Source of the DNA: Sulfurimonas sp.
GTDB taxonomy: Bacteria; Campylobacterota; Campylobacteria; Campylobacterales; Sulfurimonadaceae
Reading direction: 5' to 3'
NCBI GenBank assembly: GCA_026987995.1
Contig: JALSMC010000239.1
Coordinates: 1 to 10,268 of the forward strand
DNA length: 10,268 nt
Each line of letters starts with the position of its first letter. Position 1 is the stretch's first letter. The notes under the pieces are model-generated. The model was not told where the DNA came from and searched no databases. It saw only the letters and a list, made by a program, of their open reading frames with translations. This document shows, in pieces, positions 7,002-10,268 of this stretch. The position numbers and the translations under genes were made by a program.

Positions 7002-7971
7002 AAGAATGCTATTTTTAAACATCTTATTACTATTGTTTATTGTAAATAGTTCTCTTTATGGTGATGCCTTAACCCAGTACAGAAAATATGGAATTAAAAA
7101 TCTTGAAAAACAGATGGATAAGGACCTTGCTAATCAAGCATATTGGGACACATATATACAAAATATAGATACACGATTTGGATACATTGAATCCTATAAA
7201 AATGTTTTAACATGTGACAAGTCAAACTCTACTCTAACTCTCTACACACAGGATGCAAACCAATCATTTATCAGCACAAAGGGATACAGTGCATTTACTG
7301 GTAAAGTCAAAGGTGATAAAGTAAAAGAGGGAGATTTAAGAACTCCTATTGGTGTTTATAAACTTGTGAAAAAACTCTCTAAAGTAGACTCTTTTTATGG
7401 TCCAATGGCATTTGTAACTTCTTATCCAAATTCTTATGACAGATATCTTGGTAAAAATGGTTCAGGCATATGGATTCATGGTCTTCCACTAGACCAGGAA
7501 AGAGATAGTTACACGAAAGGTTGTATAGCAATTAACAACTCTAGCATAGAGTGTTTAGATAGACATATGGACATCTCAGAGACTATACTAATTATTAGCG
7601 AAGAAGAGCACGAAGACAATGTGTCTAAAACAACTCTAGCAAGTGTATTAGCACAACTTTATGCATGGAGATATGCTTGGTTATATAATGATATCACTTC
7701 TTATCTAAACTTCTATGATGCATCATTTGTACGTTTTGATGGTATGAATATCGAAGATTTTAGTAAATATAAAACAAGAATTTTTAAGAAAAACGAAACT
7801 AAAACAATTCTTTTTAGTAAGATAAATGTTCTTCCTTATCCAGGAACACAAAACATGTATAAAGTAACTTTTTCGGAGATTTACAACTCAAGTAGTTTCT
7901 CATTTACAGGTGATAAAGTTCTTATACTTAAACTTGAAGATTCTAAAATAAAAATCATTACAGAAAAATAG
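6985..7971 (+). CDS. csd6: Csd6/Pgp2-type L,D-carboxypeptidase (YkuD fold plus NTF2-like domain)
   Basis: The 328-residue protein has an N-terminal signal or membrane anchor (basic residues, hydrophobic core about 8-23, likely cut near LYG-DA), so it acts in the periplasm. A YkuD catalytic domain spans about 72-205, with the motif H165-G166 and YTKGC ending in the nucleophile C180. The cysteine is followed by IAI, not the arginine common in L,D-transpeptidases (SHGCxR). Residues about 212-328 form a C-terminal NTF2-like domain. This two-domain plan is that of H. pylori Csd6 and C. jejuni Pgp2, which trim peptidoglycan tetrapeptides to tripeptides and are needed for helical shape. In H. pylori csd6 also follows era. 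The ATG at 6985 was chosen because GAGA-type purines lie 8-10 bases upstream; an in-frame ATG at 6991 is possible, and one at 7006 would give a shorter signal peptide. The start lies inside era, so coupled translation is likely. Confidence 0.88.
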   Translation: MTMQNKRMLFLNILLLLFIVNSSLYGDALTQYRKYGIKNLEKQMDKDLANQAYWDTYIQNIDTRFGYIESYKNVLTCDKSNSTLTLYTQDANQSFISTKGYSAFTGKVKGDKVKEGDLRTPIGVYKLVKKLSKVDSFYGPMAFVTSYPNSYDRYLGKNGSGIWIHGLPLDQERDSYTKGCIAINNSSIECLDRHMDISETILIISEEEHEDNVSKTTLASVLAQLYAWRYAWLYNDITSYLNFYDASFVRFDGMNIEDFSKYKTRIFKKNETKTILFSKINVLPYPGTQNMYKVTFSEIYNSSSFSFTGDKVLILKLEDSKIKIITEK

Positions 7972-9258
7972 ATGAAATTAATTTTTATTTTTTTTCTGCT
8001 ACTCACAACCTTACTGAATGCAAAAATTCAGCTTGTTAAAAAAGAGAACAGTGACTCAAACACTACACTATTAGTAGTAGCAGGTATTCATGGAAATGAA
8101 CCAGGAGGATACTTTGCTGCTTCTATCCTTATAACGAACTATTCCATTACCTCAAAAAACCTTTGGATAGTTCCAAATCTTAATAGCGAAAGTATTATAA
8201 AAAACAGACGCGGCATACATGGAGATATGAATAGAAAATTTGCTTATGTTAAGGATGGGGATAAAGATAAAAAAATAATTGATGAGATAAAAGAAACTAT
8301 TCTCTCACCAAAAGTTTCTTTAGTTTTAAACCTACATGATGGTCATGGTTTTTATAGGAAAAAAAATCAAGGAAGTATCTTTAATCCAAATGCATGGGGA
8401 CAGACCTGTGTTATTGACCAGTGTGATTTAAAAATTGAACAAGACTTTGGAAATTTAAACGATATTGCAATGCAAGTAAAGAACAATGTTAATAAAAAGC
8501 TTCTACAACAACATCATAGTTTTGATGTAAAAAATACAAACACAAAGTATGATGATGAAGCAATGCAACTTTCACTTACTTACTTCTCTGTTACAAACAA
8601 CAAGCCAGCATTTGCTGTTGAAACAAGTAAAAACCTGAAAAACTTAAGCCAAAAAGTCTTCTACCAGCTTCTTGCTATTGAAGAATATATGAAAATAATG
8701 GGCATCAAGTATAAGAGAAACTTTAAATTAAATGAAAAAGAGATAGCAAAAATCCTCAATAAACACGGTAATTTAGGCATAAATGGTAATATATTGTTAA
8801 ATTTAACTGATATAAAAAAATCTTTAAGCTATATTCCGATAAAATCAAAGAGTAATGAATTTAAGTTTTCACACCCTCTGGGTAAAGTTCAAAAAAGCAG
8901 AGGTAAATATTTAGTCTTTATTGGTAACCAGCAGATTACTCAATTAAAGCCTCAATATTTCAACTTAACTGATCATTGTCAAGATAAATTGAATTTTGTT
9001 ATAGACGGAAAAGAAATTTCCCTCTCAAACACTTCAGACTTTTATGTAACTGCCGATTTTAAAGTTATAAAAAGTAAAGGGCAACGTGTAAACATTATTG
9101 GTTATCAACCAAAAGGTCGTATTGATGAGAGTAATATCAATATCTCTTTAAAGAACTTGAATAAAAGATATTCAGTTGATACTAAGCATAAAGTTTATAG
9201 AGTTGAGTTTTATAAAAAAGAAGAATTTTGTTCCATGTTAATGGTTCATTTCAAATAG
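7972..9258 (+). CDS. csd4: Csd4/Pgp1-type D,L-carboxypeptidase (M14-like, M99 family)
   Basis: The 428-residue protein begins with a clear signal peptide (hydrophobic 3-15, likely cut after LLNA at residue 17), so it is periplasmic. The zinc-carboxypeptidase domain, about 30-245, has GIHGNEPGG with H40 and E43 as metal ligands and H122 in LNLHDGHG as the third. N87-R88 in DMNR probably binds the substrate carboxylate, and E217 in AVETSK is the likely catalytic base. Residues about 250-428 are beta-rich and resemble the accessory domains of H. pylori Csd4, which is about the same length (438). Csd4 and Pgp1 remove the last residue from stem tripeptides to give dipeptides, promoting helical or curved cells. 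H. pylori Csd4 uses an unusual glutamine (Gln46) where this protein has the ordinary histidine. The gene begins directly after the csd6-like stop, without a strong ribosome binding site, so coupling is likely. Confidence 0.88.
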   Translation: MKLIFIFFLLLTTLLNAKIQLVKKENSDSNTTLLVVAGIHGNEPGGYFAASILITNYSITSKNLWIVPNLNSESIIKNRRGIHGDMNRKFAYVKDGDKDKKIIDEIKETILSPKVSLVLNLHDGHGFYRKKNQGSIFNPNAWGQTCVIDQCDLKIEQDFGNLNDIAMQVKNNVNKKLLQQHHSFDVKNTNTKYDDEAMQLSLTYFSVTNNKPAFAVETSKNLKNLSQKVFYQLLAIEEYMKIMGIKYKRNFKLNEKEIAKILNKHGNLGINGNILLNLTDIKKSLSYIPIKSKSNEFKFSHPLGKVQKSRGKYLVFIGNQQITQLKPQYFNLTDHCQDKLNFVIDGKEISLSNTSDFYVTADFKVIKSKGQRVNIIGYQPKGRIDESNINISLKNLNKRYSVDTKHKVYRVEFYKKEEFCSMLMVHFK

Positions 9259-9269
9259 GAAAATAGTTA

Positions 9270-10268
9270 ATGAAAACCAAAACACACCACTCTTTTTCAA
9301 GTGTACTATCAGTTAACCCTTATAATGATACATATGTTAATGGTGTTTCAAGTTTTTTAAATGTAAATAGTTCACCAGAATTTTCAAAAGAACAATTTGC
9401 AATTTCTTACTTGAATACAAAAGAGTTTATTAATGCTCAAATTGAAATAAGTAAAAATATACCTGATGAAGATATATTTGATGCGATAAATTCAAAAGCT
9501 TACGATGAACTAGCTCTTGATAATGCTGTTGAGTATCAAATACAATACATTGAAACATTTAATAACCTTGATGAAGACAATAGATACTTTCATGTATTTA
9601 TAGTTGATCCATTAGAAGTAACACAAACTTTTATTAACCCTATAGAAAAGATTAAATATCTTGATATTATAATCCCTGCTCCACTACTTCTTAAATCTCT
9701 ATATTCTAAAGAGATAATTGATAGTGGAGGTGTTCACTGTTTCATTTACTTTCAAGAAAATGATGCATTTATCACTATTTATGGGGATAAAGAATTTATT
9801 TATACAAAGTCAATTAAATATTCACTTATTGATATGCATGAACGTTTTTGTGAACTTTATGGTGAACGTATAGAGTATTCTACTTTTATAGATTTTTATA
9901 CTACTGTAAACCTCAAAGAGACTGATAGTGACTTCAAAGAGCACTTTATCAAGCTATATAAAGAGCTTTTTGCAAATACAAATGATATATTGACTTATGT
10001 AAAACGTGCATTTGATATTGAAAGTTTTGATCATCTCTACATTGGTTCACAGGTAGAGACTCAAACCAAACTCCATGAGATGCTTGAAGTAGAACTAAAT
10101 ATCAAGTCAAGTGAATTTGACTTTGATTATGGTTTTGAAAGTAATGACTTATATGTAGATCAATTGCATGCATTAATGCACATATACACTACTCTTTCAG
10201 AGTCAGAGAGATATGAAGCCAACTTCACTGTATATCATCGTCCACCTGCTTTTATTAAACGTGCAAGT
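9270..10268 (+). CDS. Unrecognised protein, possible PilM/GspL-like fold, 3' end off the right edge
   Basis: The frame opens at an ATG 11 bases after the previous stop and stays open for 333 codons to the window end, so it is a 5' fragment. AGGAAAA at 9257-9263 is a suitable ribosome binding site. There is no signal peptide or membrane segment in the visible part; it is acidic, rich in Tyr, Phe and Ile, and cytoplasmic by appearance. Residues about 105-280 look like an actin-like (ASKHA) domain: strand HVFIVDP (108-114), a paired-strand unit at 156-184 (FIYFQEND, then TIYGDKEFIYTKSI), and HLYIGSQVETQTKLHEML (255-272), which resembles the late phosphate-2/adenosine region of PilM-type proteins. 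The canonical glycine-rich nucleotide motifs are weak. The basic end (HRPPAFIKRAS) could precede a membrane helix, as in GspL- or PilM-PilN-like proteins. The neighbours do not show its job. The fold call is tentative. Confidence 0.75.
   Translation, partial: MKTKTHHSFSSVLSVNPYNDTYVNGVSSFLNVNSSPEFSKEQFAISYLNTKEFINAQIEISKNIPDEDIFDAINSKAYDELALDNAVEYQIQYIETFNNLDEDNRYFHVFIVDPLEVTQTFINPIEKIKYLDIIIPAPLLLKSLYSKEIIDSGGVHCFIYFQENDAFITIYGDKEFIYTKSIKYSLIDMHERFCELYGERIEYSTFIDFYTTVNLKETDSDFKEHFIKLYKELFANTNDILTYVKRAFDIESFDHLYIGSQVETQTKLHEMLEVELNIKSSEFDFDYGFESNDLYVDQLHALMHIYTTLSESERYEANFTVYHRPPAFIKRAS

Noticed and set aside
6985..7971. Calling the YkuD-domain protein a cross-linking L,D-transpeptidase
   Set aside because: The active-site motif is TKGCIAI rather than SHGCxR, an NTF2-like C-terminal domain is present, and the position after era matches csd6; all favour the L,D-carboxypeptidase type.

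Overview
The window looks like a chromosomal segment of a free-living, Sulfurimonas-like member of the Campylobacterota (Epsilonproteobacteria). The evidence is the AT-rich sequence, the gene order argG - rplI - hslV - hslU - era - csd6, the Helicobacter/Campylobacter-type helical-cell-shape peptidases, and an extended -10 promoter with no clear -35. From memory, parts of this order occur in Campylobacter jejuni (argG-rplI-hslV-hslU-era) and Helicobacter pylori (rplI-hslV-hslU-era-csd6). The genus is an inference; the class-level call is firm.

Left part (1-1636): an MFS transporter on the minus strand is cut by the left edge. It diverges from a solitary flaG on the plus strand. flaG has a near-consensus flagellar sigma-28 promoter and a strong ribosome binding site, and a hairpin lies across its stop codon. 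No other flagellar gene is visible.

Right part (1767-10268): nine genes run on the plus strand with gaps of 22 bases or fewer, or overlaps, and look like one long operon. A single vegetative-type promoter is visible, in front of argG. The order is argG (arginine synthesis), a fusion of a ferredoxin:thioredoxin-reductase catalytic domain with a rhodanese domain, rplI (ribosomal protein bL9), hslV and hslU (ATP-dependent protease), era (ribosome-assembly GTPase), a csd6/pgp2-type L,D-carboxypeptidase, a csd4/pgp1-type D,L-carboxypeptidase, and a 5' fragment of a protein with a possible PilM/GspL-like fold. The two carboxypeptidases would act one after the other on peptidoglycan stem peptides (tetra- to tri-, then tri- to dipeptide), the trimming that sets cell curvature in H. 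pylori and C. jejuni.

No RNA gene, mobile element, CRISPR array, long repeat or pseudogene was seen, and no stretch above 130 bases lacks a gene. Most of the window is conserved housekeeping DNA. The least ordinary items are the FTR-rhodanese fusion, the head-to-tail csd6-csd4 pair, and the unrecognised final gene. I see no clear sign of a wholly new system.
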